From Hibiscus mutabilis (lineage: Eukaryota > Streptophyta > Magnoliopsida > Malvales > Malvaceae), in NCBI GenBank assembly GCA_019671005.1, contig CM033726.1, forward strand, positions 20,831,657-20,895,656: a stretch of 64,000 nt of DNA, written 5' to 3'. Below are positions 35,695 through 47,190 of this stretch, piece after piece; within the stretch, counting starts at the first letter, position 1, and the number at the start of each line of letters is the position of its first letter. The notes below the pieces were generated by a model, which was not told the origin of the DNA, did not search any database, and worked only from the letters and a program-made list of their open reading frames with translations. A program made the translations under genes and the position numbers.

Positions 35695-38317
35695 TGTAAT
35701 GCCCCGATTTTGGGCCTAGCGATTTTGAGGCTTGTTATACGGTCTGGTGGATAGGGTGAGAGATTCAAGTCGAGTTCATGAATAAATATTTTTGAGTAAG
35801 ATAAAAATATGGAAAAATGGTTAAAAATCATATTTAAATATATGGAAAATATTGGTGAAATCAATTTTGGAAAATGTAATTTGGAAGAGTGACATTTTGG
35901 TTAGTGACTAAAATGTAATTTTTGAAAACTGTTTTTAAAGGTGACTAAATTGTAAAGATCAAATTCTTAGAATCTTTAAGGAGATATTTTACCAGGTTGT
36001 TGCTGGTGATTTCTCCCTTCAATTAAGACTTTTTAACATGTGTTTTTATAGGTAACTAAAAGGGATTTTGATAATAAAAGTTAGTTATTGGTTTTAAAGA
36101 ATTATTGGTTTTAAAGAAATTTGACGTAAACTTTTCTCTCCACCTCTTTCTGCCAAACACTCTTGTTTTCATCAAAATCCGAGGTGAGAGATCTTTCTAC
36201 TTGGATTCATGATTTTTGATTGTTTCTTTACCTTTGATTTACAAAACCTCATTGAAATCTTGTGTTTCTCTAGCTTTAATCTACCAATCGAGGGAGAAAT
36301 CACACAATAGAGGTAAGGTTCATTCTTCTCCTCTATTGATGGTTCTTTATTAATATTCCCAAGTATTTGATCCTTGATTTATGATTTATAATCTGACTTT
36401 ATGTTTTTATAGTGAATAATTGATTTAATTGGGTTTAATTGGTGAAATTTCATACTGGATTTGTTTTCCAGTGTTGAGGATTGATTTTAAACATATTTTG
36501 GATGATTTATAATGTTGATAAGTTGTTTTTAACATTGGAATCCCAAAACTCCTTGAATCCTTGATTATTAGGTTGTTAGATTTATGTTTTTGTGGAGTTG
36601 TGATGGTTGTGTTGTTGCTGGAAGTTTATGGATGATATAATCCTATTTTTAGATGTTATTAGACGTTGATTGAAGTGTAAGATTGATAGACTGTGGCTGG
36701 GTTGTGTTTGGAAAGAGTTAGATGGTGATTTCGGTTGTTGTGGGTGGGTAATTATGAAAGGATTGTGAGGTTTTGCAAGGAATTGTTGCAGTGTTTTGAA
36801 TGCATTGAGATACATTAATCCTCTGTTGTAATGTGGTTAAAATAGGGAAGGTTGAACCAGAAGTAATCGGTGAAGCTTTGGAGGCTTCAGACACTTGAAT
36901 TTGCGTCGATGGATTGAGGTTTCACGTATCGGTGATTGACAATGTGGTTTAAAATGTTTTGAAGGTTTGAATCAATGTTTCGGGGGTTTAGATAGGATTG
37001 AAACACTTACATAAGCTCGGAAGTAAGTATCAGAAAGATTTCTCTCTTAGTCGTGCTTTTATGAAATATTTTTATACACTTGTTTTGATTTACAAATAAC
37101 CTACTGTTTAAGCATGTTTAAAGTATGTTTAATACTGTTTTCAATCATAAGATAATGAAGGATGCACATGGTAAGGGATCCTTGTAAGTATGTGAAATAC
37201 TTGTTTGAAAGCATGGCTTGTTGCTTTGGTAACGTTTTGGTTTAATGCTTATAAAAACAGTGAGGTATGTAGTAATTGTGAATTATATTGGCAAGTGATG
37301 TGGTTTAAAAATGTTATCGGATATAGTTGGCCTGCCATAGGATTGATAGTGCACTATAATAAGTCACCTTGGATGTTGAGGGTTTTGTACTGTGTACCGA
37401 ATACTCCATCTAAGTACCCTAACGGTCGAGGGGTTATATGGTATCGTAAACACTCATTAGTGGGTTAACATCTAACCGAGGGTTGGGGTTGGTGTCCCCG
37501 TGAGTTGTAAGTGTACCCGATTGTAATGTACCGCGATTGTGATTGTATTGCTATTCCGGTTGAGATGGCTTGAAGTATTGTGAGGACACTTGTTGAATCT
37601 GCGTATCCGATGAACTATTTTGCTAAAAGAACTATGTTATGATCACTTGTAAGCCAATATAATTGTTAATGTATCATTGAAAGGTCTATGTTGTAGAGTG
37701 TAATTTATACATGTTTACTCTTTAAGATTTGCATATGGTTGTTATGCATGGGAAGGCTCAAATTGAGGGTTAGCAATGGGTCTTGTTGTTGGCTAATGAT
37801 ACATGTTGCATATGGTTTAATATGCTGGATTTTAAAGATGTTAAGTGCATGGTTTTCAAGGCATGATAATGCTTTACATGATGTTTAAAAGATGATTGAA
37901 ATGGGATTTTAATGTGTTGTAGAAAAACGGTTTTAATGCATTGATGGTGTGTTCTTTTTGAGCGCTCCTTACTAAACCTAGTGTGCTTACGTTCTCTTTG
38001 TCCATCAATGCTGATAATTAAAGGCTCAAAAGGCATCAGGAAGCAAGGGATCACAAAAAGACTTGGTGTCAAAGGTTTCCGTTGTTGTTTTGGGAGATGT
38101 TTAGTTAAACTCTCTGGCTGAGCAATTTTGTTTTGCTGCTCATGGTTTGTATTGGATTGTTTGTGGTGATGGTTTGAGATTTCATCCTTTGCTTGTTTTG
38201 AATTCTAGAAAGCGTGCCTCTAGATTTACCTTTGAAGCATGATGCCATGATTTGATGTTGAATCTGAGATGTTTGGTTAAGGAATGACCCTTGAGTGTGT
38301 TGGATGTATGTTAGGAG
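35695..38317 (+). repeat. LTR 'I', left part (plus strand), inserted in A's 5' LTR
   Basis: It starts TGTAATGCCCCGATTTTGGG, with candidate target duplication cggtc (35690-35694). It is homologous to J in the same orientation. It is interrupted at 38317 by element B and resumes at 63913. The other end is beyond the window, so solo LTR or full element cannot be decided. Confidence 0.85.
38313..38317. repeat. Left target duplication of element B (AGGAG)
   Basis: AGGAG here and AGGAT at 63908-63912 flank element B. Removing B and one copy restores an uninterrupted alignment of LTR I with other LTRs of the family, which confirms the boundaries. Confidence 0.85.
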
Positions 38318-41300
38318 TGTAACCCCCTCGACTCGCCCTAGCCGCCAGACCGACCCGAGCGAGTCACATTAGGTTTACCGAGGTAAACCGTGAGAAGAAA
38401 CCCTAAAACGAAACCAATTTTTTTCCTTTATCTTGTCTAGATGCTAATGAATACCCTACATGTTCATGCTATCAGCAGATGAAAACCCAACTCAATCGGG
38501 CGTCGAATCGACATCCAATCGACCTAATCCCAATTCAGGGACCAAATTGCAATTTTGGCAAAATACAAGGAATACACCAAATTTTATCTTACCTTTCTTT
38601 AATTAAACATGTTTCATGCTTACATGTCAAAAATTGACTCAAAATAATCATGGGATTCATCAAAAAATGCATCCACAATGACAGGGACTAAACTGTAAGA
38701 AAACATACCCTTATTTCCAAGACAATAACAGAATTACCTGCCACCCGTACCGGTACGGTATAACCCATTTCGGTACGGTTTGAAACACTTTTTTTCGGTA
38801 AACATCTCCCCGTACTGGTACGCCCAACGATATTAACAAACTTTTGAAAATGCATTGAGGATCGTACTGATACGGCTAGAGGTGTTTCGGTACACGAGAT
38901 TTGGTTTAAAAAGTAGATTCCAACGGCTGAAACCCATTCCGGAACACCTCATTCTGTACCGGTACGCTAGGCCAAAACATCCTAGGCGTATCGGAACACC
39001 ATGTATCCGTATCAAAACCCTGTGCTTGATAATGCCCAACCGTACCGAAATGCCAGGTAGCGTACCGGTACGTCTGTGCATTTTTGGTTCGATTTAGCTG
39101 ATCAACATGCTTTCTAACCACACAAAACACCCTATCAAGCTCCTAATACATAACCAACATATTTCAATGATCATAGCACAATTATACATGACATAGCATC
39201 AACTTTTCATGGCATCATTCAACAAATGAAAATCTAAAGGAATGCTTCCTAGATTCAAGCCATTCACCCACCAAAATCACACCAAAGTAAAACCAAATCA
39301 TAAGAGGCCATTTACAAGTCCAAAAACAATAATAAAACTTTGCTCAACTAGGGAGTTTAACATAACATCTCCCAAAACCAAAACAAGTACCCTATTGCCT
39401 TTATTTTTATAGTCTAATCCAAAACATACTTTAGTAACCAAGTCTTGCTAGAATCCCCTTGCTTCTTGCTGCCTTCCGAGACCTTAATTCTCTGCACTGA
39501 TGGACAAAAAGAGCGTAAGCACACTAGGCTTAGTGAGGAGTGCTCAAATATATCACACCATCAATGCATTTAAAACCATTGTCCAATAGCACATTGAAAA
39601 TCCCTTTTTATAATCATATTTTTTCAACACATAAAACATCATGCCTTAAAACCCATGCACTTTAACATTTTCAAAACCAGCATATTAAACCATATGCAAC
39701 ATGTATCATTAACCAACAACAAATCCCACTGCTAACCTCAATTTAAGCCTTCCCATGCATAACAACCATATGCAAAGCTTAAAGAGTAAACATGTATAAA
39801 TCACATTATACAACATAAACCTTTTAATGATACATTAACAATTATATTGGCTTACAAGTGATCATTAAACAAGTCCAATACCAAAAGAGTTCATTGGATA
39901 CACGGATTCAACAAGTGTTCAACCAAAACTTTAAGCCATCTCAACCAGAATAGCGAAACAATAACAATCGCGGTACATTACCAACCGAGTACTTATACAA
40001 CCCTTGGGGACACCAACCCCTTTCATCTGTTAGACGCTTAATCTACTAATGGGAGTTTCCGGAACTGTTAAACCCCTCTACCATTAGGGTACTCGGATGG
40101 AGTTTTCAGTACACGAATCTAAACTCCTCAACATCCATGGTGACTTATTATAGTGCACTCAATCCTATGGCCGGCCAACTATATCCGATAACAATTTTAA
40201 AACCACATCACTTGCCAATATAATTAATCATTTACCATTTACCTCACTGTTTTAACAAGCATTCACCAAACCATTTTTCCAAAGCAACATTACATGCTTT
40301 AAACACAAGTATAAACCATATACTTAAAGGATCACTTACCATGTGCATCCTTCAGCATTTCATGCTCAAAAACAGTATATCAAATACTTTAAAACATGTT
40401 TAAACAATAGGTATCATGTAAATTAAAACAAGTTCATAAAACATTTCAAACTAGCACGACCGAGAGAGAAAATCCACTTTTACTTACTTTCGAGTTTAAA
40501 CAAGCGTTTCAAGCTAAGTTTAAACTCCCATAAACCACCTTTAAAACATTCTAAAGCTAGAATTCACGTTCTCACTCACTGATACATGAAACCTCGATTC
40601 GCCGACATAAAATCAAGTGTCCAGAGCCTCCAATGCCTCACCAATCAATTCTGGATCAACTTCCCCTGCTTTGACCACAACACAATAGAGGATTAATGCA
40701 TCTCAATGCATTCAAGACACTGCAACAATAAATCCTCTCAAGATTACCCATCTACAACAACAAAAAAAATTTCAACAAAACCTTCTCAAATACAACCCAG
40801 CCACAACCTAACAATCTAACACCACTTTTATCACCAATTAACACTTATAAATCGAATCAAATCAACCTAACACCTCCAGCAAACACACAAACACCAAAAC
40901 ACCCCAAGAACACAAATCTTACAACCTAAATAATTAGAGATTCAAGAGTTTCGGGATTCCATTGATAAAATTGACTTAAAAACATCATTATACATCCAAA
41001 ATATAATCAAAACAATCCATGACTCTGGAAAATCAGATTCAATACGAATCCTTCATCAATTTTACCCAATTAAATCCATATTTAAACACAAAATCAGATT
41101 ATAAACTATAAAACAATGATCAAATACTTGGGAATATCAATAAAGAACCATTTAACATAGGAGATCATGGACCTTACCCCTGTTATGTGATTTCTCCCTC
41201 AATTAGCTTGTTTAAAGCTAAGAAAACATGAGATTTCTATAAGATTTTGTAAAACAAAGTTGAATAAACAAGTACTCATAAAAAATCTTAGAAAAAGAAA

Positions 41301-41791
41301 CTCTCACCTCTGGTTTTTGATAAAATCTTGAGTGTTTGGCAGAAAATAAATTGAGAGCAAAATGTTAGGAAAGGTTATGTTGATTTGTTTGAAAAATCAA
41401 TAACTAACTCTTAATCTTTAACCCTTCTTAATCATTCTTTTAAAACACATGTTTAAAATGAGTTAATTGAAGGGAGAAACCACCAGCAAACACTTGGTAA
41501 TTTAGCTCCTTAATAATTCTAAGAATTTGACCCTTTTCATTTTATTCACTTTAAATAGTTTTCAAAAATTGCATTTTGGTCACTAACCAAAATGTCCCAT
41601 TTCCAAATTCCATTTCCCAAAATTGATTCCACCAAAAATCATTATATATTAAAAGATGATTTTTAATTATTTTCCACATTTTTATCTTACCAAAAAATAT
41701 ACGGTCCCGAATTTGACTCGAATCTCTAACCCAATCCACCGAACCGTCTAATAATCCCCAAAATCTCTAGGCCCAAAAATAGGGCATTACA
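38318..41791 (-). repeat. B 3' LTR (3474 bp)
   Basis: It starts TGTAACCCCCTCGAC on the plus strand and ends GGGCATTACA at 41791 next to the PPT. It is very similar to 60415-63907. A CGTACCGGTACG cluster is at about 38743-39075. Confidence 0.92.
38743..39075. repeat. CGTACCGGTACG palindrome cluster in B 3' LTR
   Basis: About a dozen related words, among them cccgtaccggtacgg (about 38744), gtactggtacg, gtaccggtacg (about 38956) and cgtaccggtacg (about 39060). It is the same cluster as in the sister LTR at 60842-61175, where more copies have decayed by C-to-T changes. Confidence 0.75.
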
Positions 41792-41808
41792 ACTCTCCTC
41801 CACTTAAG
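41792..41808 (-). other. Polypurine tract of element B
   Basis: On the minus strand this is cttaagtggaggagagt followed by TGTAATGCCC. It is also coding: it is in frame with the end of pol. Confidence 0.88.
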
Positions 41809-42348
41809 AAATTTCGTCCCCGAAATTTACCTTGAGGAAATAGGTGCAGAAACTGTTTCAACATATCCGACTTGCGTTCCCACGTGGCCTCCTCAACACC
41901 GCGATGTCTCCACATCACCTTAACCAGTTCGACTGTTTTGCCACGCAACACCTTACTACTAGTATAAAGAATTTCTACTGGTTATTCATCATAAGATAGG
42001 TCTGGTCTCAACTCAATCTCCTTCACTGACATAACATGCGATGGATCCGACCTATACCTCCGCAACACCGAAACGTGGAACACATCATGAATCTTTCCCA
42101 ACTTCGGAGGTAACCTTAAGCGATACGCAACAAGACCCACACGCTCAACTACCTCATATGGTCCAATAAACCTTGGGCTAAGCTTTCCTTTATGCCCAAA
42201 CCGCATCACCTTTTTCCAGGGTGACGCTTTTAAAAACACTCGATCACCCATAACGTACTCTATATCCCTACGCTTCAAATCCACATAGGACTTCTGACGA
42301 TCTGCTGCTGCTTTTAAGTACTCACAAATCAACTTTAGTTTTTCGGTT

Positions 42349-42353
42349 GTGCC
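42349..42353. repeat. Left target duplication of element C (GTGCC)
   Basis: GTGCC at 42349-42353 and again at 55632-55636, a perfect 5-bp duplication. B's integrase continues across the site. Confidence 0.95.
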
Positions 42354-42572
42354 TATAATATCCTAAATTTTGGCCAGTGACCAAAATGTAAATTTTGAAA
42401 GTTTTGGCGTTAAAAGTATAAACTTTGGAAAAGTTTGGGGACTAAAGTGTAAATTTCCCCAATAAGAGATTTTATTCATAATAAGGGTGAATCTGATCGA
42501 AATAAGAACCTTGATATCAATTTTGAGAATTAAGATATAGTAGAAGGCATTGAATTTGGATCGAATAAAATT

Positions 42573-42627
42573 ATTAAGCGTGCTCAGGCCAAGGAAATCT
42601 AGGATGGGTGACCTTCAAGAAGGTCCC
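42573..42627 (+). other. 5S-rRNA-like segment in C 5' LTR
   Basis: TTAAGCGTGCTCAGGCC, then CTAGGATGGGTGACCTTC and AAGGTCCC, in the order and near the spacing of the A-box to C-box half of plant 5S rRNA. It starts about 220 bp into the LTR, sense to the element. The 3' LTR copy (49169-49223) retains an even closer match in the middle (aaatactaggatg). Confidence 0.78.
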
Positions 42628-45375
42628 ATAAAAGCGTTTCTAATCGATATTTTGGACTCAGTAAAAGGGAATAATATTCGAATGGATTATCGATAAAGGA
42701 TTTCTAAGAGAAATTTTATTCTATGGAGATTTTCGGTAATTATCAGAATAGTAGACTGAGTTAGGAAAATCCAGTCTAAATTATGGGAAAGGAAGTTTTA
42801 TGAGATAATAGAGTTTATTTTCCGAATATGGAAATATGGAATTTTTGGAATAAATCTGATCGCTCGATAAAGGTAAAATCGTAGTAGAAGTATTTTATGA
42901 ATATTGAGAAATCGGATCGAACTAAAATTTCAGAGGCTGATCCAAAAGCCATGGAAAAGTCATAAAATACTATTTTATGTATATTATATTATAGTTGGTC
43001 GGATTCCAACTAGACTTAGCTGAATTTTTACAAGAATGGCAAACTAGTAAATAAAAACTAGTTAGAGGGCAAATTGGTCATTTGGACCCAATGTCAATTT
43101 TGAAATATTAAAAAAGTTATAAGGGTAATTTTGGAAAGAGGAAACGAAATATTTAATCTTGGCCCTTGATTGATGATAAGATCAATCTCAACCATTGGAT
43201 TAAAAAGGCATTTTAGTAATTTCACTATCTAAATGAATTTAAAATTCATTTATACAAGAAAAGTGGCCAAATTGGATGGAAAACATAATATGAAGACCAT
43301 TCTTCATCTTCAAATTTCGAAATATGAGGGGGAGAAAGAAAGAAAAATGGAGAAAAATTTTCCAAGTTCGATTCAAGCCTCGAAAACTCGATTTTCAGAT
43401 AATCTCATCAACTTCGAAGTTGCTCTACTCTTCAAGCTCTATCTTTTGATGTCAATAATTCATGGAAAACATGCTTGATTGATGAGAATTTTGTATGAGA
43501 AGAAATTAGGGTTTATGGACTCAATTGGGGGTTTTGAGATTTTATGATTCCATGTTGAAATTCAAGTTGAAATCAAGCTTTTGTGATATTAAAATCATGT
43601 TATTGAGTTGGGATTTAAACTTTACATGTTTTGATTATTATGAAGATGATTAGGGTTTATGGATTCAAGTTTAATTTAGGGTTTGTGATGTTGAATTAAT
43701 GATTTAGTAAGCTTGAATTGTTGTTTGGAAGCAAGACCCTAAATTAAAGGTATAAAGACCATTTTGAAAATTCTGAAAGTTAGAGGATTAATCTGAATTT
43801 TTATTATTTTGAAGTGTATTTATGTTATTAATGATGTTGGAGATGTGAAATTGATGTTAGAATGCTAAACCGATGTTGAATTGAATTAGTGACCATTTTG
43901 ACAATTTGTCAAAGTTAAGTGACCATTTCGGCAAGGGAGTTTTGGATGAGGATTAAATCTGAATTTTTGTTGAAATAATAGAATTAAGGTAGTAATGTTA
44001 AATTAAGGACTAATTTGCAAAGTTAAGAAGCTTAAATCTTTATCTTTGCATTTTAGTGACTATTTCGGTAAAGGAGGAAAATTAAAGGGAATTATTTTAG
44101 AATAATTACTTGATGAAGATGGTGATAAGTTGGTGGTTTAAAGCAAGTAATAGGACTAAATTGAAAAGTAGAGAAGTAATGAGAAGTTAGTATAAAGTTT
44201 GGAGTTATTTATGGAAGTAGTGTAGAAACTAAATTATGGCAGTAAGTTCGAGAATTCATAATAAATTCTATATAAATGGTTAGGTGGTGAATTTTATACC
44301 GATGTTAATATCTATTTGTCTAGTTTCGTTTTCAACAAACGGAAACTGATTTCGAGTTCCGAGTCAAAAGATATGAATTTTTAAGTGGTGAAAGGTCAGA
44401 AAACAGTATGGCAGTCTATTCCGAAATCAACACTGAAAATTGACTTTGAAAATTTGTCATAAATCGTACGAGTTGAATTTGGGCTATTAATTTATATGGA
44501 TTAAAAGCTTATTGAATCTAGTTTCTTTCAGAAAAAACGAAATCAAATTCTGAGTTTTAGATCATTTTATAGAAATAAATCTTTAAAGGTAGTGCAAGTT
44601 GCCAGAAAATGGCATTTGAGACAATTTGTGTCTAATGTTGGTTAGCAAGCTTGGAGGAATTATTTGAATATCAAAATGGTCATTAGGGACCAAAAATGGG
44701 TTTGTGGACAGTATAAGGAAGGAAAGAAATTTATGGAAATTTTTTATGTTGAATGATTAGATAGCTTAATTGAAATATTGTTAGTAGTGAATCTAACAAA
44801 AGTATATTTTTATTCATGTGATAAATGAAGTTAGATTCGAATCAAAGGAAGGTTCGAGGTACTATAAAAGGAAAGTATCAATAGAGCTTAGTGAAGCATA
44901 TTAATAAATGGCCAAGGTGAGTGCATTTATATGTTTTAAAATGCAATTAGGAAGACTTGCGAATGGTCGACCTTCATTTAAAATAGTATTGCATTATCTA
45001 TATATGTTGAGTTAATGTATGTTGCAATAAAGGTAAATTAAATAGAATATGAAGTATGAATAGCTAATCTGAGAAATGATGATGATCTATGTTTACCATG
45101 GATAATTATGATGAAGCATGAAATATGAAATGTCTATATGTATAATTGATTATGATGTTGAGTTGATGATGAAAGAAATGCCCAAGTATTGTGTATGAGA
45201 GTCCATGGTATAGTTGGCATGCCATGAGTCTTTAGCAGCTACACCCTCATGTTCAAGTTATCAAACAGATATTGTGACAAAATGATTGTGTCACATGCAC
45301 CCTAGGGATCCACGCCCACTGTGCCCGAGTGCACTATCGAGGTGCTTCATGTTATGGGGAGCAAAGAGTGTCCCT

Positions 45376-45418
45376 GAGTACGTACTCATCTTCACGTTCA
45401 TGTTAGACACTATAGTGT
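45376..45418 (+). other. Palindromic block in C 5' LTR
   Basis: The perfect 12-bp palindrome GAGTACGTACTC (45376-45387) and GACAC-TATA-GTGTC (45405-45418). A second palindrome, TGAGTACGTACTCA, is at 46312-46325, preceded by ggagcaaagagcgtcctc. D's LTR has the same palindrome beside a similar gagcaaa/gcatcctc block on its own sense strand (8186-8220). Confidence 0.75.
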
Positions 45419-45477
45419 CATATCAAGGTGACTCGCATACCTCGATCTCATATAGCGTTCTATGGGCAATGATAAAA

Positions 45478-46030
45478 GAATCATGCCACGCATATGCATC
45501 ATGTCATGTAAACGAATCATGTTATGTATATGAATCATGTCATGAATATGAACCATGCCATGTATATGAAATATGTCATGTATATGAACCATGCCATGAA
45601 TACGGAACATGCCATGTATATAAATTAAATCACGTATATGAATCATGTCAGACAAAAGAATCATGCCATGTAAATGAATCAAGTTATGTATATGAATCAT
45701 GTCACGTATATGAATCATGATCTGTATACAAATTATGTTACGTATATGAATTATGCCATGAACATGTATCATGTTATGTATATGAATTAAGTCATGTATA
45801 TGAATAATGTCACGTTTATGAATCATACCATGTATAAGAATTATGACACGTGTATGGATTCTGCCATGTATATAATCCATGCCATATATATGAATTATGC
45901 CATGTATATGAAGTTTGTCATGTATGTGAATTATGTTATATATATATATATATATATCATGTCATGCATGTGAATTATGCCATGTGTATGAAATATGCCA
46001 TTGTGTGAACAATGCCATGTATATGATTTA
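45478..46030 (+). repeat. 18-bp minisatellite in C 5' LTR (about 30 units)
   Basis: Degenerate tandem units of GAATCATGTCATGTATAT, period 18 bp, for about 550 bp, with a short (TA)n run near 45939-45957. Because 18 is a multiple of three, frames stay open on both strands and produce apparent repeat proteins (HVYESC-type); these are artefacts. The 3' LTR has the same array at 53936-54500. Confidence 0.88.
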
Positions 46031-46534
46031 CATGATAATGATGGAGTATTGGAAACTAGACTAAGCATTTTTCTATAATACATGATATGATACATTGCTC
46101 GACATGGCAAACTTGACGGAATACCAGGTACGAATTTTAGTTTGCATAAATGATGATGCATTACGCATATATGAAATATGGATAATGACAAGATTAAAAT
46201 GAAACAAGGTACACCCTGGGGATCCAAGCCCATAGTGCAAAAGGCACTAATAAGGTATTTTAATATAAGGAGCAAAGAACGTCCTTATATGAGGAGCAAA
46301 GAGCGTCCTCCTGAGTACGTACTCAGATAGCACTACGATGCAGATAGGCTACGAAGTTTCCATGGGCCTCTAGCCAGACACGATGATAATAATAACAATA
46401 TGATACGTGATTTATATGTTACATGTTACTTGCTACATATGTTATATGATACAAATGTTACATGATACATGAATAAGAAGCTACATGTCGCATGACCGAG
46501 AAGCACATGACATACATGATAGGAAGGTTACATG

Positions 46535-46705
46535 ATATATGATAGAATACATGTTATGCAAATGATGGCATAATGAAACATGACCATGATAGAGCACATA
46601 ATATGTAAATGATTGCATAATGAAATCATGACCATGATAGAGTACATGATATGTAAATGATTACATGATGAAAGCATGTCCATGATAGAGAATATATTAT
46701 GCAAT
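46535..46705 (+). repeat. 48-bp tandem repeat in C 5' LTR
   Basis: About 3.5 units of 47-48 bp built around ccatgatagagnacatgata; gatag starts at 46541, 46588, 46636 and 46684. The counterpart in the 3' LTR is at about 54985-55160. Confidence 0.78.
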
Positions 46706-46853
46706 AATAACATGATTTATAGGACAATTATAATACATGACATATGTACATTGTGATATACTTGCCATATTATAGAGAAAACGAAATGCACTTTTATATA
46801 TGACATACTGTATTACAGTATTTCATGTTTTTTAAAATAAATAAGTTTAACTG

Positions 46854-46898
46854 TCTCACTAAGTTCGTACTTAGCGTGTGATTGTTTCACACGTAGGT
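46854..46898 (+). other. Paired-hairpin module in C 5' LTR
   Basis: CTAAGT-TCGT-ACTTAG is immediately followed by CGTGTGA-TTGTT-TCACACG and then TAGGTC. Both stems are perfect. It lies 278 bp before the LTR end and is preserved in the 3' LTR at 55306-55351. It is the clearest example of the module seen in D, E and F. Confidence 0.75.
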
Positions 46899-47176
46899 CA
46901 AGTTGGAGCACTTGAAGAGGAGTCAAGCTTGCTCTTCAAGCAATCTACAAAACATCAGTAAGACATTTTAAAGTATGACAATCTCTAGTGGGTATGGAAA
47001 CTATTTACTTATTGATAGTATATGATGCATTAAATTGAATTATAATGATAGTTTAAATAATCAGCTAGACGATGAATCATATAGGGATAAAACAATTTAA
47101 GCTTAACTTTCAATAGCATGTTTAAGTAACATCTATAATGTATATTCAACTACGAGTATACGTTATGGGTGTTATA

Positions 47177-47190
47177 TTTATTGGTATCAG
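47177..47190 (+). other. Primer-binding site of element C
   Basis: TTTATTGGTATCAG follows the 5' LTR end. TGGTATCAG matches the initiator-Met-tRNA complement; the next bases (TGTAAAGG) no longer match AGC. Confidence 0.85.

Larger units (their letters stand above)
41787..42353 (-). pseudogene. B integrase C-terminus and chromodomain
   Basis: The minus frame contains YVMGDRVFLKASPWKK, the GPY/F motif FIGPYEVVERVG, KIHDVFHVSVLRRY and LSYDE, then a TAA (41984-41982) where the sister element A has a Glu codon. After this stop the same frame stays open through a chromodomain: PVEILYTSSKVLRGK, VKVMWRHRGVEEATWE and FLHLF. It runs through the PPT and ends at TAA within the first five bases of the LTR (41789-41787). 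The tail fits the Tekay/Del group of chromoviruses. Element C interrupts the gene at 42353. Confidence 0.9.
42354..47176 (+). repeat. C 5' LTR (4823 bp)
   Basis: It starts TATAATATCC (TG to TA) and ends GGTGTTATA (CA to TA); the 3' copy keeps the TGTAATATCCC and GGTGTTACA forms. It holds, in order, the 5S-like segment, long AT-rich sequence, a palindromic block, an 18-bp minisatellite, a 48-bp repeat and the paired-hairpin module. No supported gene is present. Confidence 0.92.

Noticed and set aside
42573..42627. A real 5S rRNA gene in element C
   Set aside because: Only the 3' half resembles 5S, the first about 50 bases and the end are not recognisable, and there is no T-run terminator directly after; called 5S-like instead.
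43500..43520. ttagggttta/aaaccctaa words as interstitial telomere repeats
   Set aside because: Only single isolated copies occur (for example 13020, 18864, 43500, 50100), not tandem arrays.
45286..45880. Long open frames on both strands (HVYESC/HIHDMI repeats) that look like a repeat protein
   Set aside because: They are translations of the 18-bp minisatellite and flanking LTR; an 18-bp period keeps every frame open, and both LTRs of C have the array.
47177..47190. Possible tRNA gene remnants at TGGTATCAG sites
   Set aside because: They are only 9-15 bp, always next to LTR ends; these are primer-binding sites. No cloverleaf is found nearby.
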